Shown: positions 9,826 to 21,803, counted from the stretch's first letter. The stretch is DNA of 64,000 nt from Allobrachymonas sp. (GCA_030529505.1 JAUMWT010000004.1:40134-104133), one strand, 5' to 3'. Notes: generated by a model from the sequence alone, not told the origin. Translations and numbers: made by a program.

Positions 9826-10641
9826 TTATTGCGTGTTGCTGGCAGCGGGTGTTACAGAAGCAGCAGACGTTGTGGCAGTGGCAGCGCTGGCCGAAGCAGG
9901 CGCGGCGCTGCTGGTACCGGTGCTTGCCGGAGCAGATTGGGCCTTGGCTGCATCTGTTGTGCCGTTGGTGTTGGCTGCTGCGGCTGCGAGGCTGGCCACA
10001 TCCACGCCCAAGCCGCTGAGCTTGGCGGCCACCATCTGGCGGTAGGGTTGGGCGGCGTCCATGCCGTTGAAGGCTTGGGTGTAGGCCTTGATGGTTTCTT
10101 CGCGCTGGTTTTGCAAGGCATAGGCGTCGCCCATGCGGTCAGCGGCCAGTGCGGTGTAGTTTGGATCCAATGGGCCGGAAAGCTGTTTGATCGCCTCGTC
10201 GTATTGCTGCTGCTCGATCAGCAAGGCAGCCAGTTGCAGCTTGGCCGTGCTTTGCAGGCCCTTGTCTTGCCCTTGGCTGGCTGTGAGCAGGGCGGCGCGG
10301 CTGTTGTCTACCTGGCCTTTTTCGTAAAACACGCGCGCGGCCAGCAGCTGGGCCTGCTGCGCGGGCAGGCTGCGCGGGTAGCCGTCTTGCAAGGCCTTGA
10401 GGCTGGCCGTGAGCTTGTCGGTATCGGCCACGCGGGCATCGGCCAGCACCTGGTTGTACAGGTTCATGGCCTTGATGGATTGTTGGCCTTGATACCAGTG
10501 GTAGCCGTATACCGCGCCCACGGTGAGCGAGGCCACGATGGTGAGCCCGACCAGTTTGCTGCCCCAGGCTTTCCAGAAATGGCCAACGGCGGCGATTTTT
10601 TCCTGTTCTTCGAGATTGAGTTTGTTGGTATTGATGACCAT
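9826..10641 (-). CDS. YfgM-type tetratricopeptide membrane protein (SecYEG ancillary factor)
   Basis: Single-pass inner-membrane protein with a periplasmic TPR-like domain; in E. coli YfgM works with SecYEG and PpiD. The 271-residue form starts at 10641 (MVINTNKLNLEEQEKI), where family similarity begins; the frame is open 47 codons further upstream but that part is not conserved in character. A membrane helix lies at about residues 25-45 (LVGLTIVASLTVGAVYGY). The last 50 residues are Ala/Thr/Ser-rich and probably disordered. It sits between hisS and bamB, as expected. Confidence 0.88.
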   Translation of the reverse strand: MVINTNKLNLEEQEKIAAVGHFWKAWGSKLVGLTIVASLTVGAVYGYHWYQGQQSIKAMNLYNQVLADARVADTDKLTASLKALQDGYPRSLPAQQAQLLAARVFYEKGQVDNSRAALLTASQGQDKGLQSTAKLQLAALLIEQQQYDEAIKQLSGPLDPNYTALAADRMGDAYALQNQREETIKAYTQAFNGMDAAQPYRQMVAAKLSGLGVDVASLAAAAANTNGTTDAAKAQSAPASTGTSSAAPASASAATATTSAASVTPAASNTQ

Positions 10642-10806
10642 AAAAACGTGGGTAATGGGTAATGCGGTGCGCCGAATTGGCACGGAAACCGGATAGAAAA
10701 AGTTAGGTGGGGGCAAGCAGACCCAGCAGGAGCCCGGAGGACCTCTTGGAGCGACGGCATGACATGAGCCCTGCCGCAACATCCAGCGTCAACAGACGCC
10801 TGTGCC

Positions 10807-12105
10807 TCACCCCTGGCTGGGCACCGATTGTAGGCCCTTGGCCCATTGGGCAATGTCTGCCAGGGCGTGCAGGGCTTGCTGGCCGCTGCCGTCGCGCAGC
10901 TGCTTGACCGTGACGCTGTTTTGCGCCAATTCGTCGGCGCCAAAAATCAGGGCGTAGCGTGCGCCGCTGGCATCGGCCTTTTTGAATTGCGACCTCATGC
11001 TGCCGGGCTCGGCCGTGGCGCTGGCGTGCATCTGCACCCGCAGGCCCGTGGCGCGCAGCGCCTGCAGGGCCTTGAGCACTTGCGGCATGGCTGCTGCATC
11101 GGGCACGATGGCGTAAGCGTCAGGCGCCTCTTCAGCGGGCAGCAGGTTTTGCTCCTTGAGCAGTTCCAGCAAACGCTCCATGCCACAGGCCCAGCCCACG
11201 CAGGGCGCGGGCTTGCCGCCGATTTGATCGACGAGGTAGTCGTAACGCCCGCCGGCGCAGATGGTGCCTTGCGCGCCCAGGCTTTCGGTGATGAATTCGA
11301 ACACTGTGAGGTTGTAGTAATCCAGCCCGCGCACCAGCCGTGGGTTGATGGTGTAGGCCACGCCATTGGCATCCAGAATGGCTTGCACCGCCTCGAAATG
11401 CGCGCGCGATTCATCGCCCAGGTAGTCGATCAGGCGTGGCGCGGCTTCTACCAGCGCCTGCATGGCGGGGTTTTTGGTATCGAGAATGCGCAAGGGGTTG
11501 CTGTGCAGGCGGCGCTTGGCGTCTTCATCCAGCTGCTCGGCGTGTTGCTCCAGATAGGCGATGAGGGCGGCGCGATGCTGCTTGCGCTCTTCGGGCTGGC
11601 CCAGGCAATTGAGTTCCAGCCGCACGTTCTGAATGCCCAGTTCTTGCCACAAAGCCTGCGCCAGCAGAATCAGTTCGGCATCCACATGGGCACCGGCAAA
11701 GCCCAAAGCCTCGGCGCCGATCTGGTGGAATTGCCGGTAGCGGCCGCGTTGCGGGCGCTCGTGGCGGAACATGGGGCCCATGTAATACACACGCTTGCCG
11801 CCTTCGTACAGCAGGTTGTGCTCGACCGTTGCGCGCACCACGCCAGCCGTGCCTTCGGGGCGCAGACTCAGGTGTTCGCCGTTGAGCCGATCTTCGAAGG
11901 AATACATCTCTTTTTCGACGATGTCGGTGACTTCGCCGATGCCGCGCACGAACAGCGCGGTGGGCTCCAGCACGGGCGTGCGCAGATTGCGATAGGCAAA
12001 GCGCGCCATGATGGTGCGGACTTGGGCTTCGAGCCACTCCCACTGGGCGGAGTGGGGCGGCAGGATGTCGTTCATGCCTTTGACGGCCAGGATTTTTTCA
12101 GCCAT
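10807..12105 (-). CDS. hisS: Histidine--tRNA ligase
   Basis: Class II aminoacyl-tRNA synthetase that charges tRNA-His. The 432-residue protein begins [17 protein letters not shown] at 12105; an upstream in-frame ATG would add 42 unconserved residues. Seen are the class II motif 2 region ([24 protein letters not shown]), the histidine-specific [15 protein letters not shown] and AGGRYDYLV motifs, and a C-terminal anticodon-binding domain. It is flanked by ispG and yfgM within the cluster. Confidence 0.97.
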   Translation of the reverse strand: MAEKILAVKGMNDILPPHSAQWEWLEAQVRTIMARFAYRNLRTPVLEPTALFVRGIGEVTDIVEKEMYSFEDRLNGEHLSLRPEGTAGVVRATVEHNLLYEGGKRVYYMGPMFRHERPQRGRYRQFHQIGAEALGFAGAHVDAELILLAQALWQELGIQNVRLELNCLGQPEERKQHRAALIAYLEQHAEQLDEDAKRRLHSNPLRILDTKNPAMQALVEAAPRLIDYLGDESRAHFEAVQAILDANGVAYTINPRLVRGLDYYNLTVFEFITESLGAQGTICAGGRYDYLVDQIGGKPAPCVGWACGMERLLELLKEQNLLPAEEAPDAYAIVPDAAAMPQVLKALQALRATGLRVQMHASATAEPGSMRSQFKKADASGARYALIFGADELAQNSVTVKQLRDGSGQQALHALADIAQWAKGLQSVPSQG

Positions 12106-12278
12106 GCTGGGTCTTGCTTTCAACAGAAAAAGAAAAAGTGTGGGGCCAAGTGCTGCCTTGCTGCGGTGCGCGCGCCTGCCTGGCCGATGGGGAGAATGCA
12201 TTGAATTGGATGATGGCAGGGGCCGCATCAAGCTGCTTCACCCCCTGAGCCGATTCCGCATCAATTCAGCAATGCGCA

Positions 12279-13547
12279 TCAATGCGGCGCAGACGAAAAA
12301 CGCTTGTGGATGTAGTCGGTCACCAGCGTTTGAAAGTCTTGCGCGATATTCTCGCCGCGCAGGGTCATGGCCTTTTCGCCGTCGATGAAAACGGGGGCCG
12401 CAGGCGATTCGCCCGTGCCGGGCAGGCTGATGCCGATGTCGGCGTGCTTGCTTTCGCCCGGGCCGTTGACGATGCAACCCATGACGGCGATTTTGAGCCC
12501 CTCCACCCCCGGATACTGCTTGCGCCAGGTGGGCATTTGCGTGCGCAAAAAATCGTCGATCTGCTTGGCCAGCTCTTGAAACGTGCTGCTGGTGGTGCGC
12601 CCGCAGCCCGGGCAGGCCGTGACGCTGGGCACAAAAGCACGCAGGCCCAGCGCCTGCAGGATTTCGGACGCGACCACCACCTCTTGCGTGCGCGATTCGC
12701 CCGGCTGCGGCGTGAGCGAGACGCGAATGGTGTCGCCAATGCCTTCTTGCAGCAGCACCGACAGGGCCGCCGCCGAGGCCACCGTGCCCTTGGCACCCAT
12801 GCCGGCTTCGGTCAGCCCCAGGTGCAGCGGGTAATTGCAGCGGCGGGCCAGTTCGCGGTAAACGGCGATCAGGTCTTGCACGCCACTGACCTTGCACGAG
12901 AGCAGTATCTGGCCGGGCGGCATGCCCAGCTCCACGGCGCGGTTGGCCGAGCTGATGGCCGAGGTGATCAGCGCCTCGTACATCACTTGCTGGCCGCTCC
13001 ACGGCTCGCTGCGGGCGCTGTTGGCGTCCATCATCCGGGCCAGCAGCTCCTGATCCAGGCTGCCCCAGTTCACGCCGATGCGAATGGGTTTGTCCCAGCG
13101 CAGGGCGGCTTCGATCATCTGGGCGAACTGCTTGTCTTTTTTGTCCCCCTTGCCCACATTGCCGGGGTTGATGCGGTATTTGGACAGGGCCTGGGCGCAG
13201 TCCGGATGTTCGGTGAGCAAGCGGTGGCCGTTGTAGTGAAAGTCGCCAATCAGCGGCACGTTGATGCCCATGCGATCGAGCTGCTCGCGGATGTAGGGCA
13301 CGGCCTGCGCCGCTTCGGGGTTGTTGACGGTGATGCGCACCAGCTCGGAACCGGCCTGCGCCAGCTCCTTGACCTGAATGGCCGTGCCAATGGCATCGGC
13401 CGTGTCGGTATTGGTCATGGATTGCACGCGCACGGGGCTGTCGCCACCGATGGTGACGCGATGCTCGCCATGCCGAACCACGGCCTGAAGGGTGCTGTGT
13501 TTGCGCGGGGCGGAAACGGGAATCGGCGCTGCGGGTTCTGAAGGCAT
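12279..13547 (-). CDS. ispG: 4-hydroxy-3-methylbut-2-enyl diphosphate synthase IspG (GcpE)
   Basis: Fe-S enzyme of the MEP isoprenoid pathway converting MEcPP to HMBPP. The 422-residue single-domain bacterial form has a TIM-barrel start ([14 protein letters not shown]) and the [4Fe-4S] ligands CPGCGRT and [10 protein letters not shown] near the C-terminus. It supplies precursors to the hpnCDE squalene genes elsewhere in this window. It follows rodZ in the cluster; the spacing to hisS is 173 bp. Confidence 0.97.
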   Translation of the reverse strand: MPSEPAAPIPVSAPRKHSTLQAVVRHGEHRVTIGGDSPVRVQSMTNTDTADAIGTAIQVKELAQAGSELVRITVNNPEAAQAVPYIREQLDRMGINVPLIGDFHYNGHRLLTEHPDCAQALSKYRINPGNVGKGDKKDKQFAQMIEAALRWDKPIRIGVNWGSLDQELLARMMDANSARSEPWSGQQVMYEALITSAISSANRAVELGMPPGQILLSCKVSGVQDLIAVYRELARRCNYPLHLGLTEAGMGAKGTVASAAALSVLLQEGIGDTIRVSLTPQPGESRTQEVVVASEILQALGLRAFVPSVTACPGCGRTTSSTFQELAKQIDDFLRTQMPTWRKQYPGVEGLKIAVMGCIVNGPGESKHADIGISLPGTGESPAAPVFIDGEKAMTLRGENIAQDFQTLVTDYIHKRFSSAPH

Positions 13548-13602
13548 GCGCGGGGGCTTTCTATGGGCTGCTGGTGATCGATCAGGGCGCGGCAGCAGCT
13601 AT

Positions 13603-14520
13603 TCAGGGCTTGAGCTCGAAGCGTGCCATGCCGCGGGTGGCTACGCTGCTCAGATCGAAGGGCTGGCCACGGTCAAGCACCTGCACGTTTTCGGCCTTGC
13701 CGATGATGACGCGAACCGGGTATTGCGCAATGGCAATCGTTTGTTCGTCGCCTGCCTTGAGGTTGCCTTCGAACACTTTCTTGCCTTTGACGGTGCTGAC
13801 CTTGACCCAGGTGTTGCCGCTGGCCTGAATGAGCAATGTGTTGTCGGCGGCCCCGGCAGCGGCGCTGGCAGCTGCGGCGCCGACTGTGGCCGGTTGCAGG
13901 GTGGCGGGCTGCAAGGTCAAGGGGGTCGGCGAGGCGGAAGCCGGTGCCGAAGCCAAGGTGGCGGCAGGCACTGAAGTGGACAGCACCGCAGGCGCAGCGG
14001 CATCACCGGCTGCGCTGCTGGCGTTTGCGGGCGCAGCCATGCGGGCGCGCAACTGTGGAATGAGCCAGACAGCTGCCGCTGCCAAGGCCAGCAACACGGC
14101 AGCAGCCACGAGCCATTTGAGCCAGCCACTGCTGGAGCCCGGGTCGATGCTCACGGGCGTCATGGCTGGCGTACGTGCATGGGTATCGGTTTTTTCAGCG
14201 GCGGGAATACGCGGTTTTTCATCGGGCATCAGTGCCAGCACGGGCGCGGGATCGCGTTCCAGATGGCGGCAGATGTTGGCGGCCAGACCACGCGCAAAGT
14301 AGAGAGCTGGCAGGGCGCTGTAGTCGTCCGATTCGAGCGCCTGCAGCTTCTGCGGGCTGACCTTGAGCGCTGCAGCCAGCGTTTCCTGTTCCATGCCGGC
14401 TTCTTCCCGGTAGGCTTGGAGCAATGCCCCCGCGCTGCTGGCGCCGGGGCTGGCCGGTGCAGCGGAAAGGGCCAGCGCCTCTTGTGCCTCGGAAGATGGA
14501 GAGCGGCTATCAACGTCCAT
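13603..14520 (-). CDS. RodZ-like helix-turn-helix membrane protein
   Basis: Bitopic cell-shape protein that in rods links MreB to the wall synthesis machinery. The 305-residue product has an N-terminal HTH_25 domain (YREEAGMEQETLAAALKVSP, then YFARGLAANICRHL), a membrane segment (WLKWLVAAAVLLALAAAAVW), an Ala/Thr/Pro-rich linker and a C-terminal DUF4115-type domain (TWVKVSTVKGKKVFEGNLKAG). The ATG at 14520 is preferred because AAGAGGA lies seven bases upstream; another ATG at 14538 would add six residues. It sits between pilW and ispG, the common order. Confidence 0.88.
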   Translation of the reverse strand: MDVDSRSPSSEAQEALALSAAPASPGASSAGALLQAYREEAGMEQETLAAALKVSPQKLQALESDDYSALPALYFARGLAANICRHLERDPAPVLALMPDEKPRIPAAEKTDTHARTPAMTPVSIDPGSSSGWLKWLVAAAVLLALAAAAVWLIPQLRARMAAPANASSAAGDAAAPAVLSTSVPAATLASAPASASPTPLTLQPATLQPATVGAAAASAAAGAADNTLLIQASGNTWVKVSTVKGKKVFEGNLKAGDEQTIAIAQYPVRVIIGKAENVQVLDRGQPFDLSSVATRGMARFELKP

Positions 14521-14572
14521 GAAGGAATCCTCTTGCATTCAATGGTTCCGGGCCCTGTTGCGGCGGGGCGCT

Positions 14573-15395
14573 TCAGTTGTTCCAGGCGCCGCGCTCGTAC
14601 AGGCGCATTTCACGCGAATCGGGGAAGCGTTCGCGCAATTGCTGCGCATAGCGCAGCACGCTGCTTTGGTTGCCCAGCTTGTGTTCGATTTTCATGGCCA
14701 GCCACAGCGAGGCGGCGTTGCCGCTGTTGCGCACATTGGCCTGGCTGGCGTACAAGGCGGCGCGGCGGTAATCTTGCCGGTCGTAATAGACCTTGGCCAG
14801 TGCATTGGCGATGATGGGGCTGCGCGTGCCTTCTTCATAAGCGTTGAGTAGCAGGGCCTCGCCCGCAGCGACCTGGCCGCTTTGAATTTCGCAAATGGCC
14901 TGGGCCACGCGGGTTTTTTCCTTGTCTCGATACAAGGGATTGGCCATGGCGGCTTCAAAGTGTTGGCGGGCCTGGCTGAATTTTTTCTGCTCGCACAGCA
15001 CGTAGGCCAGATTGTGCTGGGCGCTGCCGTCGCGGCTGTTGAGCGACAGGGCGCGGCGGAAGCTTTCTTCGGCCAGTGCTTTGTCGCCCAGCTGGGCATA
15101 GATCAGGCCGCGCATGTCAAAAGCAGCGTGATAGCTAGGGTCGGCCACCAGGGCGCGTTTGACTTCGTCCAGCGCCACTTCGAGCTGGCCACGGCCCAAA
15201 TAACCCGCAGCCAGTTGCAGGCGGATGATGGCGCGGCGGCGCGTTTCGGTGATGTCCGACGAAGTCATGATCTCGCCCGGCGAGGCGGTGTAGCTGCTGG
15301 CCTTGCTGGCGCAGCCGGCTTGCAGAACGGCCAGACCCAGCAACAGGGCAGCCGACAAGGCAGCGGGCCGGAAGCGGCGCAGCCGTTGGACACGA

Positions 15396-15403
<8 letters not shown>
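14573..15403 (-). CDS. pilW: Type IV pilus biogenesis/stability lipoprotein PilW (PilF)
   Basis: Outer-membrane TPR lipoprotein that helps PilQ secretin multimerise. The 276-residue protein starts at 15403 with AAAGGAAA upstream, has a signal peptide ending in lipobox LQAGC, and carries TPR repeats (for example [25 protein letters not shown]). Its start codon lies inside the last codons of rlmN (8-bp overlap), so the two are likely translated together. It works with the PilBCD proteins encoded at the left edge. Confidence 0.93.
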
Positions 15404-16553
<1,150 letters not shown>

Positions 16554-16589
16554 GCGTTCAGGCAAAGCAATCCAATGAATGGCTTGGGC

Positions 16590-17015
16590 TTAGCGCGAAA
16601 ACACTTGCATGCCGGGGAAGAAGAAGGCCACTTCCACGGCAGCGGTTTCGGGTGCGTCGGAGCCGTGCACGGCGTTGGCGTCGATGCTGTCGGCAAAGTC
16701 GGCGCGGATGGTGCCCTTGTCGGCTTTCTTGGGATCGGTGGTGCCCATCAGCTCGCGGTTCTTGGCAATGGCGCCTTCACCTTCGAGCACCTGAATCATC
16801 ACCGGGCCGGAAACCATGAAGTCCACCAGATCCTTGAAGAAAGGGCGCTCCTTGTGCACGGCGTAGAAAGCCTCGGCTTCGCGGCGCGAGAGGTGGGCCA
16901 TTTTGGCGGCCACGATTTTCAGGCCCGCGCCTTCGAAGCGGGAATAGATTTGGCCGATCACGTTCTTGGCAACAGCGTCGGGCTTGATGATGGAAAGGGT
17001 GCGTTCGATAGCCAT
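16590..17015 (-). CDS. ndk: Nucleoside-diphosphate kinase
   Basis: Small cytoplasmic kinase that balances nucleoside triphosphate pools through a phosphohistidine. The 141-residue protein has the family start ([21 protein letters not shown]) and the active-site His in [12 protein letters not shown]. Length is standard. It is the first gene of the minus-strand cluster that ends with der; upstream lies a 367-bp gap. Confidence 0.98.
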   Translation of the reverse strand: MAIERTLSIIKPDAVAKNVIGQIYSRFEGAGLKIVAAKMAHLSRREAEAFYAVHKERPFFKDLVDFMVSGPVMIQVLEGEGAIAKNRELMGTTDPKKADKGTIRADFADSIDANAVHGSDAPETAAVEVAFFFPGMQVFSR

Positions 17016-17382
17016 GAAAAAATCCTGAAAAAAGTTTAAAAAATCGACTCAACTCTATGAATTTTCACGAATTTTACCGTGCGCCAACACAGGCGCAGGG
17101 CAGGGCGCGTGAAAGGCCGTTCATTCTAAACAAAAATGTTTGCCCGCCAGCCCTTGACAGACGTCCTTGGCCTGCCTCAAGGCCCGGCAATACAGGGTTT
17201 GAACAAAATGCAAAGCGGGGGTGGACTGGGCAAGGGCAGCCTCAAGGGCAAACGCAGCATGGGCCGGATGAGGCATGCACCGTTTCAGGCCCTTTGCAGC
17301 AAGAAAGATGCCACTTTCTGCGCTTCAACTCGCTGGCTGAGCATTGGCCCCGCCAGTGATTGCCCTGATTGGGGCGGACGTT
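17016..17382. other. Gene-free stretch between ndk and rluB
   Basis: No coding frame with recognisable similarity, RNA gene or repeat family member is seen. Both flanking genes read leftwards, so it should hold the ndk promoter and the end of the rluB transcript, but neither a clear -10/-35 pair nor a hairpin with a T-run was found. Confidence 0.5.
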
Positions 17383-19083
17383 TTAACGCCGGCGGCGGCC
17401 AAAGCCTGCTGGCTTGCCGCCCGAGCGTTTGTTGCCCGTGCCGCGTGCGCTGCCTGATCGATTGCCGCGGGCCGGTGTGCCGCGTTGGGGGCGTACGGGG
17501 CTGTCGGTGTAGCCAAAGCGTGTAGGGCTTGGCGTGGGGGCAGTAGCGCGGCGCGGGTTGCCAAAATCTTGGCCGCGGCGCTCACGGCTGGGCCCGCCCA
17601 AACGTGGGTTGGCGTAGTCGCTGCCGCCACCGACGCGAGCAGTGTTGCGTCCGCCACGGCTGGGGGCGGCGCGTTGGCTGCTGCGCTTGTCGTTGTAATC
17701 ACTGGCATAGGCAGCAGCACCTTGATTCGTGCGCGGGCCACTGCGCCGATTCATGCGATCACTGCGCTGGCCGAAATCGCCAAAGTCACTGGCATGGCCG
17801 AAGCGATTAGAACGGCTGAAACGATCACTGGCAGGGGCGGCCGGGCGCTTTTTGCCCGGGCCGCGGCTGCGGTCGGGGTTGCGGCGGCGCGCTTGCTGTT
17901 GCTGGCGCTCCTGGGCGGCGGCCTTGCGTTGGCGGCCGGGGGCTTTCATGCCCATCAAGTCCAGCAGGGCCTGGGTGTCACGCGGGCCCAGTTCCACCCA
18001 CTGCCCACGGCGCAGGCCGCGCGGCAGGTGCAGGGCGCCGTAGCGGATGCGGATGAGGCGGCTCACGGCATGGCCCAGCGATTCGAACATGCGGCGCACT
18101 TCGCGGTTGCGCCCTTCGCCGATGGTGACGCGGTACCACACATTGGCGCCTTCGCCGCCGCCTTCTTCGATCTGGCCGAATTGCGCGGGGCCGTCTTCCA
18201 GCTCAATGCCGGCGAGTAGGCGCTGCTTTTCTTCTTCAGTCAGCGCGCCCAGCACGCGCGCGGCGTATTCGCGTTGCAGGCCAAAGCGCGGGTGCATGAG
18301 CTGGTTGGCCAGCTCGCCCGAGTTGGTGATGAGCAGCAGGCCCTCGGTATTCAAATCCAGCCGGCCCACGGCCTGCCATTTGCCTTGCGCCAGGCGCGGC
18401 AGGGTACGGAAGACGGTGGGGCGGTTGTTGGGGTCGTCATGCGTGACGAGTTCGCCCACGGGCTTGTGATAGGCCAGCACGCGCGGCGCGGGTGCTTCGA
18501 TGCGCACGCGCACGGGCTTGCCGTCGATGCGGATGCTGTCGCCGAGGCGAATGCGCTGGCCCACGTGGGCCGCCTCGTGGTTGACGGTGATGCGGCCTTG
18601 GGCGATGAGGCGTTCCATTTCCAGGCGCGAGCCCAGCCCGGCCTGCGCCAGTACCTTGTGCAGTTTGGGCGCATCGGCATCGGGCAGCAGCACGCGCTTG
18701 TCGGGCGTTGTTGGTGCAACGTGCTCATCTGTGGCCAGGCCAGTATCTGTAGCCGTGCTTGTATCCATGCCCGCATCGAATGCGCCCGATTGCACGGCGG
18801 CAAACAGATCGTTGGGCGCTGTGCCAGCATCGGTCTGCGCATCGGCCTCATATGGCAGTGCTTGGGCCGCGCGCCGTGGTTTGGGCGCAGCCTGGGTGGC
18901 TTTTGTTTTTTCAGGAGGAGCTGCTTTGCCAGCGGCGGCTTTTCGGCCTGTTGGCTTGCCTGCTGCCTTGGATGTGGCAACAGGCGTTTCTTTTCTGGAA
19001 CGCGGCTTTTTAGCCTTTGCAGCGGCGTCAGCCGGTTTTTTGTCGGCTGGCTTGTCGGAATGATCAAAAAGGTCAGGCTGCAT
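17383..19083 (-). CDS. rluB: 23S rRNA pseudouridine synthase RluB with long disordered extensions
   Basis: RsuA-family enzyme making pseudouridine 2605 in 23S rRNA. The 566-residue product starts at 19083 ([16 protein letters not shown]), overlapping scpB by 11 bp. Residues 1 to about 135 are Lys/Ala/Asp-rich; an S4 domain follows ([20 protein letters not shown]); the catalytic Asp is at about 241 ([12 protein letters not shown]); the core ends near 377; the remaining 190 residues are Arg/Gly/Ser-rich with RGN and GGR repeats. E. coli RluB is about 290 residues, so nearly half of this protein is extra low-complexity sequence, probably RNA-binding. Confidence 0.93.
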   Translation of the reverse strand: MQPDLFDHSDKPADKKPADAAAKAKKPRSRKETPVATSKAAGKPTGRKAAAGKAAPPEKTKATQAAPKPRRAAQALPYEADAQTDAGTAPNDLFAAVQSGAFDAGMDTSTATDTGLATDEHVAPTTPDKRVLLPDADAPKLHKVLAQAGLGSRLEMERLIAQGRITVNHEAAHVGQRIRLGDSIRIDGKPVRVRIEAPAPRVLAYHKPVGELVTHDDPNNRPTVFRTLPRLAQGKWQAVGRLDLNTEGLLLITNSGELANQLMHPRFGLQREYAARVLGALTEEEKQRLLAGIELEDGPAQFGQIEEGGGEGANVWYRVTIGEGRNREVRRMFESLGHAVSRLIRIRYGALHLPRGLRRGQWVELGPRDTQALLDLMGMKAPGRQRKAAAQERQQQQARRRNPDRSRGPGKKRPAAPASDRFSRSNRFGHASDFGDFGQRSDRMNRRSGPRTNQGAAAYASDYNDKRSSQRAAPSRGGRNTARVGGGSDYANPRLGGPSRERRGQDFGNPRRATAPTPSPTRFGYTDSPVRPQRGTPARGNRSGSARGTGNKRSGGKPAGFGRRRR

Positions 19084-20200
19084 GGTCGTTGTCCGTTTCC
19101 TTGGCTGGGGCCGATGGGGCGGGGTTGTAGTCGGCGCTGGATTCTGGCTGGGGCTGCGGCGTGGGCTCGCCAGTGGCTTGGACGGCTTCTTCGCGTGCCG
19201 CGATGGCGGGTGCTGGCGCAGCTTCGTCAGCACTGGCAGGGAACGTGTCGCTGCTGTGTTGGGGCACAGCTTCCATCGCTTGGCCTGTTTGGCTGGGCTG
19301 ATTGTTTGCCGAGTCGGTGGCAGTGGTAGGGCTGTTTGGCACATGCGCGGGCTCTGCTGCGCCAGATGCTTGGTCGGCAGCAGGCGCTGAGGCGGCATCA
19401 GCCCTTGCTTCTGCCGGATTCGCCGCATCGGCCACTTCGCCGGTGATGGCATCGGCAGGCGCTTCGGTCGATGGCTGCCGGGCCGCATCGTCGCTGCGTG
19501 TTGCTTGCGTTGCGCTTTCGCCGGGTTCGGCATCGGGCTGGGTGGGCAGCTCCAGCACGGCTTGGCGCGGGTCGTGCTCGGGGGCCAGCGCAACGGCCTG
19601 GGATTCGGCCAGCTCTTCAAGCAAGGCAGCGGCTTCGCCGGGGGCGATTTGCGGCAGCTGCGAGAGCGAGGCCAGCCCCATGTCGTCCAGAAATTGGCGG
19701 GTAGTGGCCAGCAGCTCGGGGCGGCCCACGGTGGGGCGGTGGCCCACGGTTTCGACCCAGCCGCGCTCTTCGAGCTGCTTGATGAGGGCGGAATTGACCG
19801 TGACGCCGCGAATGTCTTCGATATCGCCGCGCGTAACCGGTTGCCGGTAGGCGATGATGGCCAGCGTTTCGAGAATGGCGCGGCTGTATTTGGGCGGCTT
19901 TTCGGGGTAGAGTTGATCGAGGTGATCGCGCATCTCGGGCCGGGTTTGAAAGCGCCAACCGCTGGCGACCGAAACCAGCTCCAGGCCTTTGGCTTCCCAC
20001 TCTTGCGCGATTTCGTGCAGCAACTGTTCGATGATGCTGGCTTCGAGCGTGTCTTGCAACAGGGTGCGCAAATCGTGCATGGGCAAGGGCTGCGGTGCGC
20101 ACAGAATGGCGGCTTCGAGAATGCGCTTGACTTGCGAGAAGTCCGTTGATTCCGTGGCGGGGGTGTGTTCCATGCGCGTTTCCATGCACATCTGTTTCAT
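19073..20200 (-). CDS. scpB: Segregation and condensation protein B (ScpB) with long acidic tail
   Basis: Winged-helix partner of ScpA and SMC in chromosome condensation. The conserved core lies in about the first 180 of 375 residues ([47 protein letters not shown]); the rest is Ala/Glu/Pro/Thr-rich and probably disordered. Several in-frame ATGs cluster at the start; the one at 20173 has a purine-rich GGAAA upstream and may be the true start. No scpA is adjacent. The coding end overlaps rluB by 11 bp. Confidence 0.93.
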   Translation of the reverse strand: MKQMCMETRMEHTPATESTDFSQVKRILEAAILCAPQPLPMHDLRTLLQDTLEASIIEQLLHEIAQEWEAKGLELVSVASGWRFQTRPEMRDHLDQLYPEKPPKYSRAILETLAIIAYRQPVTRGDIEDIRGVTVNSALIKQLEERGWVETVGHRPTVGRPELLATTRQFLDDMGLASLSQLPQIAPGEAAALLEELAESQAVALAPEHDPRQAVLELPTQPDAEPGESATQATRSDDAARQPSTEAPADAITGEVADAANPAEARADAASAPAADQASGAAEPAHVPNSPTTATDSANNQPSQTGQAMEAVPQHSSDTFPASADEAAPAPAIAAREEAVQATGEPTPQPQPESSADYNPAPSAPAKETDNDHAA

Positions 20201-20294
20201 GCATCAAGGCTGCCCATCAGCAGCGGGCATGGCTTGAACCAGGGGCCGTGCCGTGCGGGCAGGTGGCGGATCTGCTGATCTTGAAAAGGGCCAG

Positions 20295-21314
20295 TCAAGG
20301 GCGGATGCTGGCGGGCGGTGCCGCCAAGCCCATGGCCGTGATGGCGCTTTGCATATCGGGGGGCAAAGCGGCCTCGCATTGTAGCGTTTGGCCCGTTGCG
20401 GGGTGCTGCAAACTCAATCGAAAAGCGTGCAGCGCCTGCCGTTGCATGCCCCAGGCGGGCGCGCCGCCGTAGGTGGCATCGGCCAGCAGGGGGTGGCCCA
20501 GATGTTGCATGTGCACGCGGATCTGGTGCGTGCGCCCCGTGTGCAGCTTGCCGTGCACCCAGCAGGCGGGTGCGCCAGCGGCCGTGCTGTTGCCCAGCAG
20601 GGTGAAATCGGTGCGTGCCTCTTTGCCGGGCTGGCGCTGCAAATCGACCACGGCCATGCGCAGGCGGTTGCGCGGATCGCGGCCAATGGCTGCCTCTACC
20701 CGCACGGGCTGCCCGCTTGGGTGCTTCCAGTGTCCATGCGCCAGCGCCCAGTATTCGCGCTGTACGCTGCGCGCGGCGATCTGCTGCACCAGGGCATCGC
20801 AGGCTGATCGGGTGCGGCCCACTACCATCAGGCCGCTGGTGTCTTTATCCAGCCGGTGCACGATGCCGCCGCGCGGCAGTTGGGCCGAATCGGGGTAGTG
20901 GTGCAGCAAGGCATTGAGCAGGGTGCCGCTCCAGTTGCCGGGGGCGGGGTGTACCACCAACCCGGCCGGTTTGTTGATGACGAGCAAGTGCGCGTCTGCA
21001 TGCACCACATCGATGGCAATGTCTTGCGGCACAAAGGCGTTGGATTGTGCGGTATCGCGCAGCGTGAGCGCCAGCCGGTCGCCCACTTGCAGGCGTGTGG
21101 CGGCCTTGGTGCAGGGCTGGCCGTTGCGCAGCAGCAGGCCGTCGGCAATCAGCTGCTGCAAATGGCTGCGCGAAAACTCGCCAAGCTGCTGCGCCAGAAA
21201 ACGATCCAGCCGCTGGCCGTGGTCGGCAAGGCCGACGCTCAGTTCGCGCACTTCGGTTTCGGCCAGGGCTTCTTCGGTGCTGGCGCAGATATCGGACAGA
21301 TGAAATGGATGCAT
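20295..21314 (-). CDS. rluD: 23S rRNA pseudouridine synthase RluD
   Basis: RluA-family enzyme modifying positions 1911/1915/1917 of 23S rRNA. The 339-residue protein has an S4 domain (GQRLDRFLAQQLGEFSRSHLQQLIADG) and the catalytic motif GIVHRLDKDTSGLMV with its Asp. It is divergent from bamD, the pairing normally seen for rluD in proteobacteria, which supports RluD rather than RluC. The shared 520-bp intergenic region holds two repeat elements. Confidence 0.94.
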   Translation of the reverse strand: MHPFHLSDICASTEEALAETEVRELSVGLADHGQRLDRFLAQQLGEFSRSHLQQLIADGLLLRNGQPCTKAATRLQVGDRLALTLRDTAQSNAFVPQDIAIDVVHADAHLLVINKPAGLVVHPAPGNWSGTLLNALLHHYPDSAQLPRGGIVHRLDKDTSGLMVVGRTRSACDALVQQIAARSVQREYWALAHGHWKHPSGQPVRVEAAIGRDPRNRLRMAVVDLQRQPGKEARTDFTLLGNSTAAGAPACWVHGKLHTGRTHQIRVHMQHLGHPLLADATYGGAPAWGMQRQALHAFRLSLQHPATGQTLQCEAALPPDMQSAITAMGLAAPPASIRP

Positions 21315-21349
21315 GGATTCAGCAGTGTGTTTTGCTTGGACTTGAGAAG

Positions 21350-21516
21350 CTGTTCACGATCTCATCGTGAGGTAATTGGATCTGGAGCGGGACGGGATGC
21401 AAGGCGCAAATTGCAGTGCATGGCTCGTGCGACATGTGCAAGATGATCGACAAGATTTGCAACGCAGCAGACCGTCCGCTTCCATTTTCAAGCGCCCGTG
21501 AGGAGATTTTGAACAG
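21350..21516 (-). repeat. Repeat family I, copy 1a (inverted-end element, reverse orientation)
   Basis: The ends are CTGTTCACGATCTC (21350-21363) and GAGATTTTGAACAG (21503-21516). In reverse complement it follows the copies at 38568 and 62521 through most of its length, including the CTGCGTTGCAAATCTTGTC block and a shortened form of the internal hairpin. It is 167 bp long and non-coding. Confidence 0.75.
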
Positions 21517-21686
21517 GCTCTTGGGCCGTGGTTTGATTCTTGAAGCAAATGGCAGTGGGCCGCTGCGTTGCCGATCTTGTCTTGTCTGGAGCGGGCCGAT
21601 GCACTCTGCCACATATAAAGAAAGATGAGTGCCTTGCATCCCATTCCGACCCGTACACCATCACCTCGCGTCGAGACTTCGAGCAG
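21517..21686 (+). repeat. Repeat family I, copy 1b (degenerate, forward orientation)
   Basis: It directly abuts copy 1a but points the other way. It shares the CGCTGCGTTGC...ATCTTGTC block, the GATGCACT...CCTTGCATC hairpin region and a right end GAGACTTCGAGCAG (11 of 14 matches to the family end). The left end is not recognisable, so it is probably truncated or decayed. Confidence 0.6.
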
Positions 21687-21797
21687 GTTCTGGGGGCAAG
21701 CAGGCAGCTCGCGGGCATTATTGTGCGCTGGGTAAAAGGGCAGTAGTTGAAGGGTTGCACGGCGCATATGGGCGATACGGGAGAAAAGGCGCATCAC

Positions 21798-21803
21798 TAT
21801 AAT
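21798..21803 (+). promoter_or_regulatory. -10 box of bamD
   Basis: A perfect TATAAT lies 31 bases before the chosen bamD start. Transcription would begin near 21810, which rules out the upstream in-frame ATG at 21802 as the start. No good -35 element is seen at the expected distance. Confidence 0.5.

Noticed and set aside
7751-10045. A 764-codon plus-strand frame opposite der and bamB.
   Set aside because: It spans two real genes and their gap on the other strand; His/Gln/Gly-rich composition is typical of an antisense artefact.
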